Source of the DNA: Cyclobacteriaceae bacterium
GTDB lineage: Bacteria > Bacteroidota > Bacteroidia > Cytophagales > Cyclobacteriaceae
Direction of reading: 5' to 3'
Length of the DNA: 64,000 nucleotides
NCBI GenBank assembly: GCA_016787725.1
Contig: JAEUTZ010000021.1
Span: 582,920-646,919, forward strand
The translations under genes were made by a program, and so were the position numbers. This document shows, piece by piece, positions 27,745-37,460 of this stretch; positions within the stretch are counted from its first letter, which is position 1, and every line of letters starts with the position of its first letter. The notes beneath the pieces were generated by a model. The model was not told where the DNA came from and made no database searches. It worked only from the letters and a program-made list of their open reading frames with translations.

Positions 27745-30663
27745 ATGGGTAACGGCAGAGAGATGTTCGCGGCAAGCAGACTTTTGGGGCTGTTGGTACT
27801 CATTTTTTTTATCAATGCCGATCTGTGGGCAACCCATTTGCGGGCGGGCGAAATTATCCTGGAACGGGTAAGCTGTACAAGCCTCACATTCCGAATCACC
27901 ATTAATATCTATACCGATACAGGTTCGCCCATTAAGTTTGGCGATGGAACGTTGGACTTTGGTGATGGAACAACCTTTATAACACCGCAGATTGATAATA
28001 CGCTTCGGCCCGATCTTGGACCCGAGGTGGGGTTTGTGACCTTTACTATTGAGCATACTTACGGTGGGCCAGGTCGTTATGTAATCAGCTACCTGGAAGC
28101 CAATCGCAATGCAGGGGTGCTCAATATGACTAATTCGGTGGATACCCGCTTCTTTGTTGAAACTGAAATCCGAATTGATCCATTTCTGGGGTGCTCCAAT
28201 ACACCCGTGTTATTGGTGCCACCCGTTGACAAGGGATGTACGGGGGCCGCTTTTTATCACAATGCGGGTGCGTTCGATCCCGATGGAGATAGTCTTTCTT
28301 ATGAGTTAACCATCCCCAAGCGCGAGAAGGAATCGAATGTGGTAGGATACCTGGATCCGAATAACAAAAAATTCTACGATGCTATTGGATTAAACTATGG
28401 AACGGCCAACGAAGATGGTGATGGGCCTCCCGATTTTAGCATTGATCCTAAGACCGGTACGTTGGTATGGGATGCACCCGGTGCCCCGGGTGAGTATAAC
28501 GTTGCGTTCAAGATTATCGAATGGCGCGAAATCAATGGCATCTGGATTCAGCAGGGGTATGTGATCCGCGACATGCAAATCATTATTGAAGATTGCTTAA
28601 ACCAACGACCTGAGCTACAAGTACCACCGGACATTTGTGTGGAGGCTGGTGAAACCATCACGATTGACATTTTCGGTACCGACCCTGATTTTGATAGCGT
28701 GAAAATAGAGGCCTTCTCACAAGTGTTCAGTATCAATCCGTCACCGGCAACATTTTCACCGAACCCACCGGTCTATCAGGCTACAGCTCCGGGGGTAGAT
28801 GCTAAGCTTACATTTACCTGGAATACCACCTGTGAACATATAAAGGATCAACCCTACCAGGTAGTATTCAAGATTAGTGATCAATCGGACACCGGACCCA
28901 CGTTGGTGCAATTTGCTACCTGGAATGTGCGGGTGGTTGGTCCGGCCCCCATTTGGGAGCCGCCCCAGGTTGACCTGGGTAGCCGATCAGCAATATTAAA
29001 TTGGGAAGACTATGCTTGTAAGGTAAAAGCCACCAGCATGCAGTTATGGCGCAGGGTGGATCAATACACTTTTACGCCCCCCGAATGTGTAACCGGAATG
29101 CCTGATTTTCTGGGTTATTCACAGATCGCAGAATTGCCCATCCATACCACCACCTTCACGGATAACAACGGTGGAAAAGGGTTAGCAGTCGGAGCACAAT
29201 ATTGTTATCGATTGGTAGCCGTATTCCCACAACCGGGGGGAGGTGAAAGTTATGTTTCACAAGAAGTTTGCCTGCCGCCCATCCTGGCGGATGCCCCGGT
29301 AATTACCAATGTTACTGTGGATGTAACCAGCACGTTGAATCAGAGTCTGAACAGTAACAACGATGGCCAGGTTACCATTCGTTGGCGGCCTCCCTTTGAA
29401 GCCGACATCGGACAATTTCCTCCACCATATACGTATGAAGTTCATCGGGCCGAGGGATTTTCCGGAGACATCCGCTTAACGCCTGCCTTCCCCGGCAGAA
29501 TCTCAGACACCGTGTGGGTGGATACCCAATTGAACACCCGTGACATTGTTTACAATTATCGTGTCACCGCATTTGCCAGTGATGGAACCCGCATTGATCA
29601 ATCTCCCACAGCGTCAACAGTTCGTCTGGAACCTTCTCCGCAGTTTTTACGCATTGCTTTATCCTGGAATGCCGATGTTCCTTGGTCTAATCAAACCCAG
29701 GATTATCCCCGACATTTGATCTACCGGGGCCCGGCCAATGCCACCGAAGGTCAGTTAGTGTTAATTGATAGCGTGGATGTAAATCAGTTTCAATTTAATT
29801 ACATCGACTCGGGCCAATTCAATAACGAAGCATTAAAAGAGACAGAACTGTATTGTTACCGCGTAATGACCAGCGGAGCCTACGGCAATCCACGGGTGGA
29901 TGAGCCGCTGAAGAATTTCTCTCAGATTATTTGTGCACAACCCAACGATGACCAACCCCCGTGTACGCCTGTACTTGCAATCGAGGGGCGGGATTGTGAG
30001 GAATATTTGCAAACTTCTTCCTGTGGTGTGAATGTGTATAGTAACCTGCTTACCTGGAACCGTCCTCCCGACCAGGCCTGCCGGGATGATATCCGTAGCT
30101 ATAAAATTTATTGGTCCCAAAAAAGCAATGAAGAAGAGTTCTCTGAGATCGCCATGGTAACGGATACATTTTTCGTACACTCAAATCTGCCTTCGTTTGC
30201 AGGATGTTACAAAATTTCAGCGGTGGATCGCGCGGGGAACGAAAGTAAACTGAGTGAAGTTTATTGTTTTGATAATTGTCCGTATTATGAATTGCCAAAT
30301 GTATTTACCCCAAATGGGGATGGCTGCAATGATTTGTTCAGCGCTTACAGCGACCGCATCTCAAGCGAAGTGGGCGAAGGCGAACTGGGTCCCTGCGGTC
30401 AGGATATAAATGATCTGCGGAAACGGTGTGCACGATTTGTATCCCGGGTTGACTTCACCGTATACAATCGATGGGGAAATGTGGTTTACTCCTATCAATC
30501 CGGAGGCGAACGATCCATCTTTATCGATTGGGATGGTAAGGATAACGGTGGAAAGGACTTGACAGGGGGCGTATACTATTATACTGCCGAAGTTATTTTT
30601 GATGTAGTGGACCCTGCTAGCGAGAAGCAAGTCTTTAAAGGATGGGTACACCTGATCCGATAA
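27745..30663 (+). CDS. Large secreted protein with T9SS type B sorting domain
   Basis: The 972-residue protein has a signal peptide (LLGLLVLIFFINADLWA), an N-terminal beta-rich region (THLRAGEIILERVSCTSLTFRITINIY, FGDGTTF), fibronectin III-like stretches in the middle (about 400-800, for example ILNWEDYACK and VTIRWRPPFEADIG) and a C-terminal CHU_C/gliding-motility-associated domain (about 850-972) opening with LPNVFTPNGDGCNDLF. Such domains direct cargo across the outer membrane through the type IX system, often for attachment to the cell surface. Likely an adhesin or structural surface protein; binding partner unknown. Confidence 0.9.
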   Translation: MGNGREMFAASRLLGLLVLIFFINADLWATHLRAGEIILERVSCTSLTFRITINIYTDTGSPIKFGDGTLDFGDGTTFITPQIDNTLRPDLGPEVGFVTFTIEHTYGGPGRYVISYLEANRNAGVLNMTNSVDTRFFVETEIRIDPFLGCSNTPVLLVPPVDKGCTGAAFYHNAGAFDPDGDSLSYELTIPKREKESNVVGYLDPNNKKFYDAIGLNYGTANEDGDGPPDFSIDPKTGTLVWDAPGAPGEYNVAFKIIEWREINGIWIQQGYVIRDMQIIIEDCLNQRPELQVPPDICVEAGETITIDIFGTDPDFDSVKIEAFSQVFSINPSPATFSPNPPVYQATAPGVDAKLTFTWNTTCEHIKDQPYQVVFKISDQSDTGPTLVQFATWNVRVVGPAPIWEPPQVDLGSRSAILNWEDYACKVKATSMQLWRRVDQYTFTPPECVTGMPDFLGYSQIAELPIHTTTFTDNNGGKGLAVGAQYCYRLVAVFPQPGGGESYVSQEVCLPPILADAPVITNVTVDVTSTLNQSLNSNNDGQVTIRWRPPFEADIGQFPPPYTYEVHRAEGFSGDIRLTPAFPGRISDTVWVDTQLNTRDIVYNYRVTAFASDGTRIDQSPTASTVRLEPSPQFLRIALSWNADVPWSNQTQDYPRHLIYRGPANATEGQLVLIDSVDVNQFQFNYIDSGQFNNEALKETELYCYRVMTSGAYGNPRVDEPLKNFSQIICAQPNDDQPPCTPVLAIEGRDCEEYLQTSSCGVNVYSNLLTWNRPPDQACRDDIRSYKIYWSQKSNEEEFSEIAMVTDTFFVHSNLPSFAGCYKISAVDRAGNESKLSEVYCFDNCPYYELPNVFTPNGDGCNDLFSAYSDRISSEVGEGELGPCGQDINDLRKRCARFVSRVDFTVYNRWGNVVYSYQSGGERSIFIDWDGKDNGGKDLTGGVYYYTAEVIFDVVDPASEKQVFKGWVHLIR

Positions 30664-31055
30664 CCCCGGTTGTCCTGTTTGATGGGGTATGCAATCTCTG
30701 TAATAGTTCGGTACTTTTTATTATCAGGCGAGATCCCCGGGCTCAATTTAGATTTGCACCGCTGCAGTCCGAATTTGGTCAGGAGCAACTCAAGCGTTTT
30801 AGGTTGTCGACTTCCGAATTGAATAGTGTCTTATTGTTGGTCGATGGAACACTTTACCAAAAGAGCAGTGCTGCGATTAAAATTGCAGGTCGGTTAAATG
30901 CAGGTTGGCCATTGTTGACCATGTTCAGAGTTGTTCCTGTACGAGTTCGGGATGGTATTTATGATTGGGTGGCTAAAAACCGGTATCGCTGGTTTGGAAA
31001 ACGGGAAGTATGTATGATTCCTACACCAGAATTAAAATCCCGTTTCATAGGCTGA
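30642..31055 (+). CDS. DCC-family thiol-disulfide protein (DUF393)
   Basis: A 137-residue protein with the DCC signature DGVCNLCNSSV (Cys17 and Cys20), then FRFAPLQSE, matching DUF393. These are predicted thioredoxin-like redox proteins without demonstrated substrates. The ATG at 30642 overlaps the end of the T9SS cargo gene by 22 bp, so it may be translationally coupled to it, though functional linkage is unproven. Confidence 0.88.
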   Translation: MGTPDPITPVVLFDGVCNLCNSSVLFIIRRDPRAQFRFAPLQSEFGQEQLKRFRLSTSELNSVLLLVDGTLYQKSSAAIKIAGRLNAGWPLLTMFRVVPVRVRDGIYDWVAKNRYRWFGKREVCMIPTPELKSRFIG

Positions 31056-31099
31056 TTCCTGGTAAATTTTCATCTTCGCAAATCAAAATTGAAGATGGT

Positions 31100-31975
31100 A
31101 TGAAGGCATTTATTTTTCCCGGACAAGGTGCACAATTTTCAGGCATGGGTAAAGATCTTTATGAAACCAAGCCACTTGCCAAAGCATTATTTGATCAGGC
31201 CGATCGGATTTTAGGATTCAGGATCACTGAAAGTATGTTCGCTGGCTCAGCCGATGAATTGAAACAAACCCGGGTTACACAACCAGCCGTTTTTCTTCAT
31301 TCTGTAATTACAGCCCTTTCGCAAGACGCTGTCCAGCCACAAATGGTGGCTGGACATTCTTTGGGCGAATTTTCAGCGCTGGTTGCCAACCGCTGCTTAT
31401 CCTTTGAAGATGGCCTAACCCTTGTCTATAAGCGCGCGATGGCCATGCAACGTGCCTGCGAGAACAACCCCTCCACAATGGCAGCCATTCTCGGGTTGGA
31501 TGACCAGGCCGTTGAAGATATTTGTGCCTCCATAAAAGAAGAGATTGTTGTGGCGGCCAATTATAACTGTCCGGGCCAGTTGGTTATTTCCGGATCGATT
31601 AAGGGGATTGACATCGCCTGCGAAAAGTTAAAAGCGGCCGGAGCCAAGCGAGCCCTGCCGTTGCAGGTGGGGGGAGCATTTCACTCGCCTCTGATGGAGC
31701 CGGCTCGTGAAGAATTAGCGGCAGCCATTGATGCAACACAATTCAATACCCCCGCCTGCCCGGTTTATCAGAATGTAGATGCCTTGCCATCTACAGATAT
31801 TGCAACCATCAAGAAAAACCTGATTGCTCAGTTAACCGCACCGGTTCGTTGGACGCAATCCGTTCAGAACATGGTGAAGGACGGAGGAACATCTTTCATT
31901 GAATGTGGACCAGGTAAAGTGCTTCAGGGATTGGTGAAAAAGATTGCCCCCGCAGCGGAAGTATCAAGTTTGTAA
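31100..31975 (+). CDS. fabD: Malonyl-CoA:ACP transacylase
   Basis: From the ATG at 31100 (MKAFIFPGQGAQFSGMG) the protein has 291 residues; the frame continues 30 unconserved codons upstream. The nucleophile Ser87 lies in GHSLGEFSAL and the catalytic His195 in GGAFHSPLM, with GQGAQ and VTQPAVFLHS also conserved. It transfers malonyl from CoA to ACP for fatty acid elongation. The 3' end overlaps the convergent folK gene by 12 bp. Confidence 0.96.
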   Translation: MKAFIFPGQGAQFSGMGKDLYETKPLAKALFDQADRILGFRITESMFAGSADELKQTRVTQPAVFLHSVITALSQDAVQPQMVAGHSLGEFSALVANRCLSFEDGLTLVYKRAMAMQRACENNPSTMAAILGLDDQAVEDICASIKEEIVVAANYNCPGQLVISGSIKGIDIACEKLKAAGAKRALPLQVGGAFHSPLMEPAREELAAAIDATQFNTPACPVYQNVDALPSTDIATIKKNLIAQLTAPVRWTQSVQNMVKDGGTSFIECGPGKVLQGLVKKIAPAAEVSSL

Positions 31976-32458
31976 CAGTTTCTTAACGGGAAGCGAATCG
32001 GGACATGCATCCAGCAGTTGTTGGTTGGTTTTTAACAACAGGGGATGGATGAAATCGGGCGCAATCTCTGCAAGTGGTTCGAGCACAAACCTACGGGTTG
32101 CGATTCCCGGGTGGGGCAGCGTTAAAGTGTCTGTCTTAATAATGAGCGACCCGGCATACAAGATATCAAGGTCGATAATTCGGGCACCCCATTTTTCGAT
32201 GCGTTTACGGCCCATGGCGCGCTCAATTTCGAGGCAGGCATTCAGAATCTCATGCACGGGGGTATCATTATTCCATACTACCACCTGGTTGATAAAATCA
32301 GGCTGATCCGACTTCCCCCAAGGTTTAGTTTCGTAAAGCGATGATGCGCGCATTTTGGACCCCAGTTGTTGTGTGAGTAGCTCAGTCGCCTTCCTAATAT
32401 TCAACTTGCGCTGGCCCAAATTACTTCCCAAAGAAAAAAACACAGGGGTTGGGGTCAT
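31964..32458 (-). CDS. folK: 2-amino-4-hydroxy-6-hydroxymethyldihydropteridine pyrophosphokinase
   Basis: The 164-residue HPPK has FSLGSNLGQRKLNIRKA at the N-terminus, SSLYETKPWG, FINQVV and the signature RKRIEKWGARIIDLDIL. It transfers pyrophosphate from ATP to the pterin in folate synthesis. The ATG at 32458 gives MTPTPVFFSLGSN. It is convergent with fabD and divergent from sppA (72 bp between starts). Confidence 0.95.
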   Translation of the reverse strand: MTPTPVFFSLGSNLGQRKLNIRKATELLTQQLGSKMRASSLYETKPWGKSDQPDFINQVVVWNNDTPVHEILNACLEIERAMGRKRIEKWGARIIDLDILYAGSLIIKTDTLTLPHPGIATRRFVLEPLAEIAPDFIHPLLLKTNQQLLDACPDSLPVKKLLQT

Positions 32459-32505
32459 TGTTGTGGAAAGATAAGGAACTGGTTTTATTCCGGATTCGCT
32501 TTCCG

Positions 32506-32513
32506 TAGTTTTG
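32506..32513 (+). promoter_or_regulatory. -7 box before sppA
   Basis: TAGTTTTG fits TAnnTTTG and lies 17 bp before the sppA ATG. A weak TTTA-type -33 sequence occurs around 32483-32486. Tentative. Confidence 0.35.
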
Positions 32514-32530
32514 TCGTTTAATTTTTGGAC

Positions 32531-34294
32531 ATGAATTTCTTTAAAACCTTTCTTGCTTCCTGCCTGGGGGCGTTGGTCGCCTTCCTTGTTTTAAGTTTCT
32601 TGATGATTTTCTTTTTCACGGCCCTGATCTCGGGATTGTCGAGCGATGACTCGCTAACAGTTGTGAAGGAAAAATCCGTTTTGAACCTGAACTTGGATGT
32701 GCCCATTACAGAAAATGATATCGAAGATCCGTTGGAGGATCTTCCGATTCCGGGAACAGTTTCTACTATGGGATTACTGCCGTTGAAACGTGCCATCGAC
32801 CATGCGAAAACCGATCCGAAAATTGAAGGAATCTACCTGGAGGTAAGTACGTTCATGGGCGGTTATGGGGTGGCACGTGAAATCCGCGAAAGTCTGTTGG
32901 ATTTCAAGACGTCCGGTAAATGGATTATCGCTTATAGCGAGTTTTATACAGAACCATCCTATTATATCGCCTCTGTGGCTGATCAGGTATTGTTGCACCC
33001 GGAGGGCGAGCTTGAGTTCAACGGCCTGTCGGTTGAAGTATCCTTCTTTAAAAAGCTATTTGACAAACTGGAGATCAAACCTCAGATTTTCAGGGTAGGG
33101 GATTTCAAAAGTGCGGTGGAACCGTTTATGCTGGATCACCTGAGTGCCGAGAATAAGCTCCAACTAAACGAGCTGATTACCGATCTCCACACCACGATGG
33201 TACAAGATGTAGCCGTAACGCGTGGAATGGAAGTGGAGCAGATTCGAACAATCGCTAAACAAGGGATCATCACCAATCCGCTAACCGCGCGCGAAAATGG
33301 ACTCGTAGACTCACTCGTGTACTTCGATCAGGTATTAGCAGCGATGCGGAACCGGATTGGACTCGATGAAGATGACAAGGTTGCGTTAGTGAAGGTTGGG
33401 AAGTACAAGAAAAGTTTCTCGTCTTATTCCAGTTCCAAAAATGAAATTGCTGTGATTGTTGCCGATGGAGATATTCTTCCCGGAAAAGCCCAGACCGGCA
33501 TGATTGGCTCTGATACGTTTGCAGAAGAATTGAGGAAGGCCCGGACCAATGACCGGGTAAAGGCCATTGTGCTGCGCATCAATTCTCCGGGTGGCAGTGC
33601 CCTTGCTTCGGATGTGATGTGGCGCGAAATTCAGTTGGCCAGCGAAGTGAAACCAGTGATTGCCTCTATGAGCGATTATGCAGCTTCCGGAGGTTATTAT
33701 CTGGCAATGGCGTGCGATACTATTGTTGCTCAGCCTACCACCATTACAGGCTCGATCGGGGTGTTCAGTGTGTTGTTTGATTTGAGTAGTTTTCTAGATC
33801 ATAAGCTTGGCATTACTTTCGAAGAAGTAAAGACGGGAGATCTTGGTGAGATGGTGACTGTAACTCGCCCTTTGACGAGTGCCGAGAAAGCGATTTGGCA
33901 AAAACGTACCGATGAAATCTATGAGGCCTTCACTACCAAGGCAGCAGCAGGACGCGGCATGAGCGTTCAAGACCTTAAAAAGGTAGCCTCTGGTCGGGTG
34001 TGGACAGGCACCCAGGCGCAAGCCCATGGGCTGGTGGATGTCTTAGGAGATTTTGACGATGCTGTAGCGATCGCTGCGAATCGTGCGAATGTAACAGGAG
34101 ACTTTAAGCTCCGTTATTATCCGATTCAAAAGAGTTTCTTGCAGGAATGGCTATCGGGTATGGAGGAAAGTGCCGAATCGCAGGCACTACAAAACGAACT
34201 TGGCCAGCACTACGATATCTACCAGCAACTGAAGCGCCTAAAAGATTATCAAGGGAGTCAGACTCGATTGCCCTATACGTTAATAATCAACTAA
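32531..34294 (+). CDS. sppA: Signal peptide peptidase SppA (67K type)
   Basis: The 587-residue protein (ATG at 32531, chosen over TTG at 32525) has one N-terminal membrane helix (LVAFLVLSFLMIFFFTALISG) and two tandem ClpP-like S49 domains. The general base Lys193 lies in RVGDFKSAVEPF in the first domain and the nucleophile Ser386 in SDYAASGGYYLA in the second, the split catalytic dyad of the long SppA form. It degrades cleaved signal peptides in the membrane. It runs alone on the plus strand. Confidence 0.95.
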   Translation: MNFFKTFLASCLGALVAFLVLSFLMIFFFTALISGLSSDDSLTVVKEKSVLNLNLDVPITENDIEDPLEDLPIPGTVSTMGLLPLKRAIDHAKTDPKIEGIYLEVSTFMGGYGVAREIRESLLDFKTSGKWIIAYSEFYTEPSYYIASVADQVLLHPEGELEFNGLSVEVSFFKKLFDKLEIKPQIFRVGDFKSAVEPFMLDHLSAENKLQLNELITDLHTTMVQDVAVTRGMEVEQIRTIAKQGIITNPLTARENGLVDSLVYFDQVLAAMRNRIGLDEDDKVALVKVGKYKKSFSSYSSSKNEIAVIVADGDILPGKAQTGMIGSDTFAEELRKARTNDRVKAIVLRINSPGGSALASDVMWREIQLASEVKPVIASMSDYAASGGYYLAMACDTIVAQPTTITGSIGVFSVLFDLSSFLDHKLGITFEEVKTGDLGEMVTVTRPLTSAEKAIWQKRTDEIYEAFTTKAAAGRGMSVQDLKKVASGRVWTGTQAQAHGLVDVLGDFDDAVAIAANRANVTGDFKLRYYPIQKSFLQEWLSGMEESAESQALQNELGQHYDIYQQLKRLKDYQGSQTRLPYTLIIN

Positions 34295-34527
34295 TTTTTG
34301 AAGAAGACTTAATTCACTTTTTAGGCAGTGTAAGGTTTTCCGTCAAAAGTGAACATTTTTTCCAAAAAAATGCAAAAAGGATAATTCTCCTACTCAAGGT
34401 CGAACTCGAATAAGCTTAATACCAACTTCCCGAAACCAATATGTTCAATTAATCCTTCTTGTCTTCAGCTTCGATAGCGATTATGAATGACTCTTATTCT
34501 ATTGAGGTACTGGAATCGACCAATTCC

Positions 34528-34695
34528 TTACCTCTTGATTTCTTCAACTGCAAAGCCGCCAGCGGGTTCAATCGCTTTGGCATTCGAATGTTCAATAGTG
34601 GTTTTGTTACTACCCTGGCTCTCTAACGTTGAGAAGGCAAATGATAATAGAGAGAGCGAAAATATCCCGGTGATTATGGCAATTCTGGTTTTCAT
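34528..34695 (-). CDS. 55-residue secreted mini-protein sharing a C-terminal motif with its neighbours
   Basis: Read directly from the minus strand: ATG at 34695, TAA at 34530-34528. The start MKTRIAIITGIFSLSLLSFA is a clear signal peptide. The mature part ends AIEPAGGFAVEEIKR. This tail aligns with those of the two lipoproteins upstream: I-[KE]-P-A, then G-G-x-A-x3-I-K-R, 9 identical of 14 aligned positions with one 2-residue gap. It has no lipobox Cys. No known family is recognised. Gene order and shared tail suggest it belongs with the two lipoproteins and the divergent histidine kinase. Confidence 0.6.
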   Translation of the reverse strand: MKTRIAIITGIFSLSLLSFAFSTLESQGSNKTTIEHSNAKAIEPAGGFAVEEIKR

Positions 34696-34737
34696 ATCAA
34701 TTAATTTTTTAATGGTTTAAGAATCTAGATTATCAAA

Positions 34738-34863
34738 TTATCTTTTTATTGGATCGTTGGCAGCCCCACCGTCAGAAGCAGGCTTGATTTCTTCTTCCGT
34801 ACAGGCGGTAATGGATACAGAACTTACGAGGGCGAACAAAACAATGTAAAGCAGTTTTTTCAT
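34738..34863 (-). CDS. 41-residue lipoprotein, tandem copy 1
   Basis: ATG at 34863 (MKKLLYIVLFALVSSVSITAC); an in-frame extension upstream adds 19 unlikely residues. The lipobox ITAC places the lipidated Cys at residue 21, leaving a 21-residue lipopeptide. After Cys comes TEEE, an acidic stretch resembling lipoprotein surface-export signals of Bacteroidota. The tail is IKPASDGGAANDPIKR. Its sequence is nearly identical to the gene 26 bp upstream, so they arose by duplication. Function unknown. Confidence 0.72.
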   Translation of the reverse strand: MKKLLYIVLFALVSSVSITACTEEEIKPASDGGAANDPIKR

Positions 34864-34888
34864 GGGTTGAAAAGGTTTAGATTTTGGG

Positions 34889-35014
34889 TTATCGTTTAAT
34901 GGGATCGTTGGCAGCCCCACCGTCAGAAGCAGGCTTGACTTCTTCTTCCGTACAGGCTGTAATTGTTGTCGAACTTACAAGAGCAAACACAAGGATGTAG
35001 AGCAGTTTTTTCAT
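34889..35014 (-). CDS. 41-residue lipoprotein, tandem copy 2
   Basis: ATG at 35014, TAA at 34891-34889. The signal peptide (MKKLLYILVFALVSSTTITAC) ends in an ITAC lipobox with Cys21, followed by TEEEVKPASDGGAANDPIKR. The mature 21 residues differ from the neighbouring copy only by I/V, while the signal peptide has drifted more, suggesting selection on the mature lipopeptide. It is the promoter-proximal gene of the three and is divergent from the histidine kinase start 105 bp away. Confidence 0.72.
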   Translation of the reverse strand: MKKLLYILVFALVSSTTITACTEEEVKPASDGGAANDPIKR

Positions 35015-35113
35015 TAGTTTTTAGGTTAGGTTTTCTGGTTTCTTTCCTCTAAAATTGACCTTCCAAAAGTCTGAAGTTGGTTGGAAATAATTTTAGGAAT
35101 AAAGACAACCTAA

Positions 35114-35125
35114 GTACACGTGTAC
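35114..35125. promoter_or_regulatory. 12-bp palindrome over the kinase start
   Basis: GTACACGTGTAC is a perfect palindrome overlapping the GTG start (35120) of the sensor kinase, inside the divergent intergenic region shared with the mini-protein genes. It may be an operator; a chance palindrome cannot be excluded. Confidence 0.3.
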
Positions 35126-37411
35126 CATTACCGAATTAAAATTTTGATTTGGAGCTTCAGTCTCATCATGCTGTTATTTGTCGGAACAGCCACAATAGCT
35201 CAGATAAAAACCATCGACTCTCTCGTACAACTCTCAAAATCGCAGTCTGGAGCCCCCCAGCTTGAAACCTTCTATGAATTGACTTTTCAATACCTGGGGA
35301 ACAGCCAATATGAGGAGTCATTAACGTCCATTACAAAGGCACAAAAACTTGCTGCTGATTTGGGAGATACCCTGAAGATAATTAAGACTTCCCGAATCAA
35401 AGGTCAGATTTTAAGAAGGCTGGATCGAACCAATGAGGCGATCGTAGCTTTTTTAAATGTATTACCACTTGCTAAGAAGAGCAATACGAAGGGCACTGAT
35501 TTTCTTTCCGAGTATGTTGATATTCTTAATGCATTGGCAGTTGCACATACATTCCAGGCTAACTATGATAAAGCGTTGGAATATAATTTTGAATCGTTGG
35601 TGGTGCGTGAGCGGGAAGGCGATAACTACGAGATCAGTGTTGCGTTGAATAATATTGGATTGGTCTATTTTAAATTAAAAGATTATGATCGAGCGCTTGA
35701 ATACTATATCAGGGCATTGAATCTGATCAACCTATCAGGCAAATACACATTTAAAGACAGACTTTTGATCAATATTGGGTTGTGCTTTAATCAAGTGCAG
35801 AACCAATCTGATAATTTCATCAAGGCTCAAAAGTATATCAATGATGGCTTGGAGTTTTGTCAACCGAATTGTGAAGACCTAACGGTAATGGAAGGAAAAT
35901 TTGGCTTAGGCATTTCCAATTTTAAATTGAAACAGTATGATCAGGCGATTATTCAATTTTCCGAGTCTTTCAACATCGCCCAAGCGTTGAACGATAAACG
36001 ATTCCAATTGGAAAATTTGCTCTACCTCGCTGAAATCAAAATAATTTTAAATGACAATCAAGGGGCAATTCAAGATTTGAGAAGATCAGAAGAAATTGCA
36101 GCGGATACAAAGTATAATGAACTACTCATAAAAATATATAGAGAATATTCAAGGCTATACAATCAGATTGGGGATTATCGAAATGCGGCTTTGTATCAAG
36201 ATAAATATATTGCACTAAAAGACAGTACTTATAGTGAGCAATTGATCAAAAATTTGGCTGAAATTCAAACCAAATTTGAGGAGCGCGAAAACCTGCAGAC
36301 CATCGAAGAGAAAAATGAGAATATTCGTTTGCAGAATGAACTCATTTCGCGTCAGCGAATACAATATTTCTTTATCATATTGGTAACCGCGTTAACAATC
36401 GTACTTGCTTCAGTTTTAGTATGGGCTAACAGAAGACAACAGAAGCACAATTTAGCATTGAGCGAGGCAAAGAAGGTGATCGAAGTTCAAAACAAGGAGT
36501 TAACCAAGACCAACGAAGAACTGGACCTGCGCGTGCAAGAAAAGACCCGCGATTTGCTGAGTACCAATGAAACGTTGATACAGGTAAACGAAGAACTGGA
36601 TAATTTTATTTACCGAACTTCGCACGACATTCGCGGCCCTTTGGTAACGTTGAAGGGCGTATGCAATGTGGCCAGCCTGGATGTAAAGGATCCGGTGGCA
36701 TTGGATTACCTGAAGCGGCTCGACCTGACTGCTGAAAAACTAAATTCCATTCTTACCCGGTTGTTAGTGGTTAATCAAATCAATCATACGGAACTGGAAG
36801 CCACCCCCATCGATCTAAAAGCGATGATAGATGACATCCTGGTGTCGGATCGCAGAACGCCCATTCCACCGCGCATGAAAATCAATCATCAGGTTGATCA
36901 ATCGGTCTCCCTGATATCAGATCGATATTTAATGTGTATCATTCTCGAAAATCTGATTGATAATTCCGTTAAGTTTTACAATACTTCTGATCGCATTGAG
37001 CCTTATGTCAACATTGACATAACAACAGCCTCGCCAGGTCTGATCCTGGTGAAAGTAGTGGACAATGGAATTGGGATTGATCCGGCTGAGAAGAATGGAA
37101 TTTTTCACCTGTTTGTACGGGCTTCGGAACGGTCAGAGACGGGCGGTATTGGCCTTTATCTCACCCGCGTGGCAGCACAACGGTTAGGCGGAGAGATTAA
37201 ATTGGTAGCAACTTCTGATAAAGGATCCACTTTCCATGTCTTCCTACCGGCCGATTTGCGACCCATCTTGGAAAAACGGAAGCAAGCGGAGGAACAGATG
37301 AAACGTGAGCGGGCAAAGCGCGATCGTGAACTTCAGTCCCAGCGCGAACAGGATGCAATGATGAACCAATACCTGCCCCACAATAAGCAAAAGGATGCCT
37401 TAGCATCCTGA
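35120..37411 (+). CDS. TPR-domain sensor histidine kinase
   Basis: The 763-residue protein has a signal-anchor at 1-28 (GTG start; next in-frame ATG at residue 17), about seven tetratricopeptide repeats at 35-385 predicted to be periplasmic, a membrane helix at about 415-436, a coiled coil (440-490), then a HisKA domain with His502 in [11 protein letters not shown] and an HATPase domain with [20 protein letters not shown] and [17 protein letters not shown]. No receiver domain is fused and no response regulator is adjacent. The phosphate acceptor is therefore unknown. It is divergent from three mini-protein genes. Confidence 0.92.
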   Translation: MYHYRIKILIWSFSLIMLLFVGTATIAQIKTIDSLVQLSKSQSGAPQLETFYELTFQYLGNSQYEESLTSITKAQKLAADLGDTLKIIKTSRIKGQILRRLDRTNEAIVAFLNVLPLAKKSNTKGTDFLSEYVDILNALAVAHTFQANYDKALEYNFESLVVREREGDNYEISVALNNIGLVYFKLKDYDRALEYYIRALNLINLSGKYTFKDRLLINIGLCFNQVQNQSDNFIKAQKYINDGLEFCQPNCEDLTVMEGKFGLGISNFKLKQYDQAIIQFSESFNIAQALNDKRFQLENLLYLAEIKIILNDNQGAIQDLRRSEEIAADTKYNELLIKIYREYSRLYNQIGDYRNAALYQDKYIALKDSTYSEQLIKNLAEIQTKFEERENLQTIEEKNENIRLQNELISRQRIQYFFIILVTALTIVLASVLVWANRRQQKHNLALSEAKKVIEVQNKELTKTNEELDLRVQEKTRDLLSTNETLIQVNEELDNFIYRTSHDIRGPLVTLKGVCNVASLDVKDPVALDYLKRLDLTAEKLNSILTRLLVVNQINHTELEATPIDLKAMIDDILVSDRRTPIPPRMKINHQVDQSVSLISDRYLMCIILENLIDNSVKFYNTSDRIEPYVNIDITTASPGLILVKVVDNGIGIDPAEKNGIFHLFVRASERSETGGIGLYLTRVAAQRLGGEIKLVATSDKGSTFHVFLPADLRPILEKRKQAEEQMKRERAKRDRELQSQREQDAMMNQYLPHNKQKDALAS

Positions 37412-37460
37412 AAAATTCCCCTTCATTTACCATCTTTGCGCTGCTTTCAGTAGCCTGCTT

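Larger units (their letters stand above)
34738..35014 (-). repeat. Tandem gene duplication, about 151-bp period
   Basis: The start codons of the two lipoprotein genes are 151 bp apart. A block covering the last ~35 bp of each coding region (around 34751-34786 and 34901-34936) is almost unchanged, with differences concentrated in the signal-peptide third and in synonymous or conservative positions (EEEI versus EEEV). Confidence 0.8.

Noticed and set aside
34487-34720. 77-residue plus-strand frame
   Set aside because: It is the complement of the 55-residue secreted mini-protein, which has a proper signal peptide and a tail shared with its neighbours.
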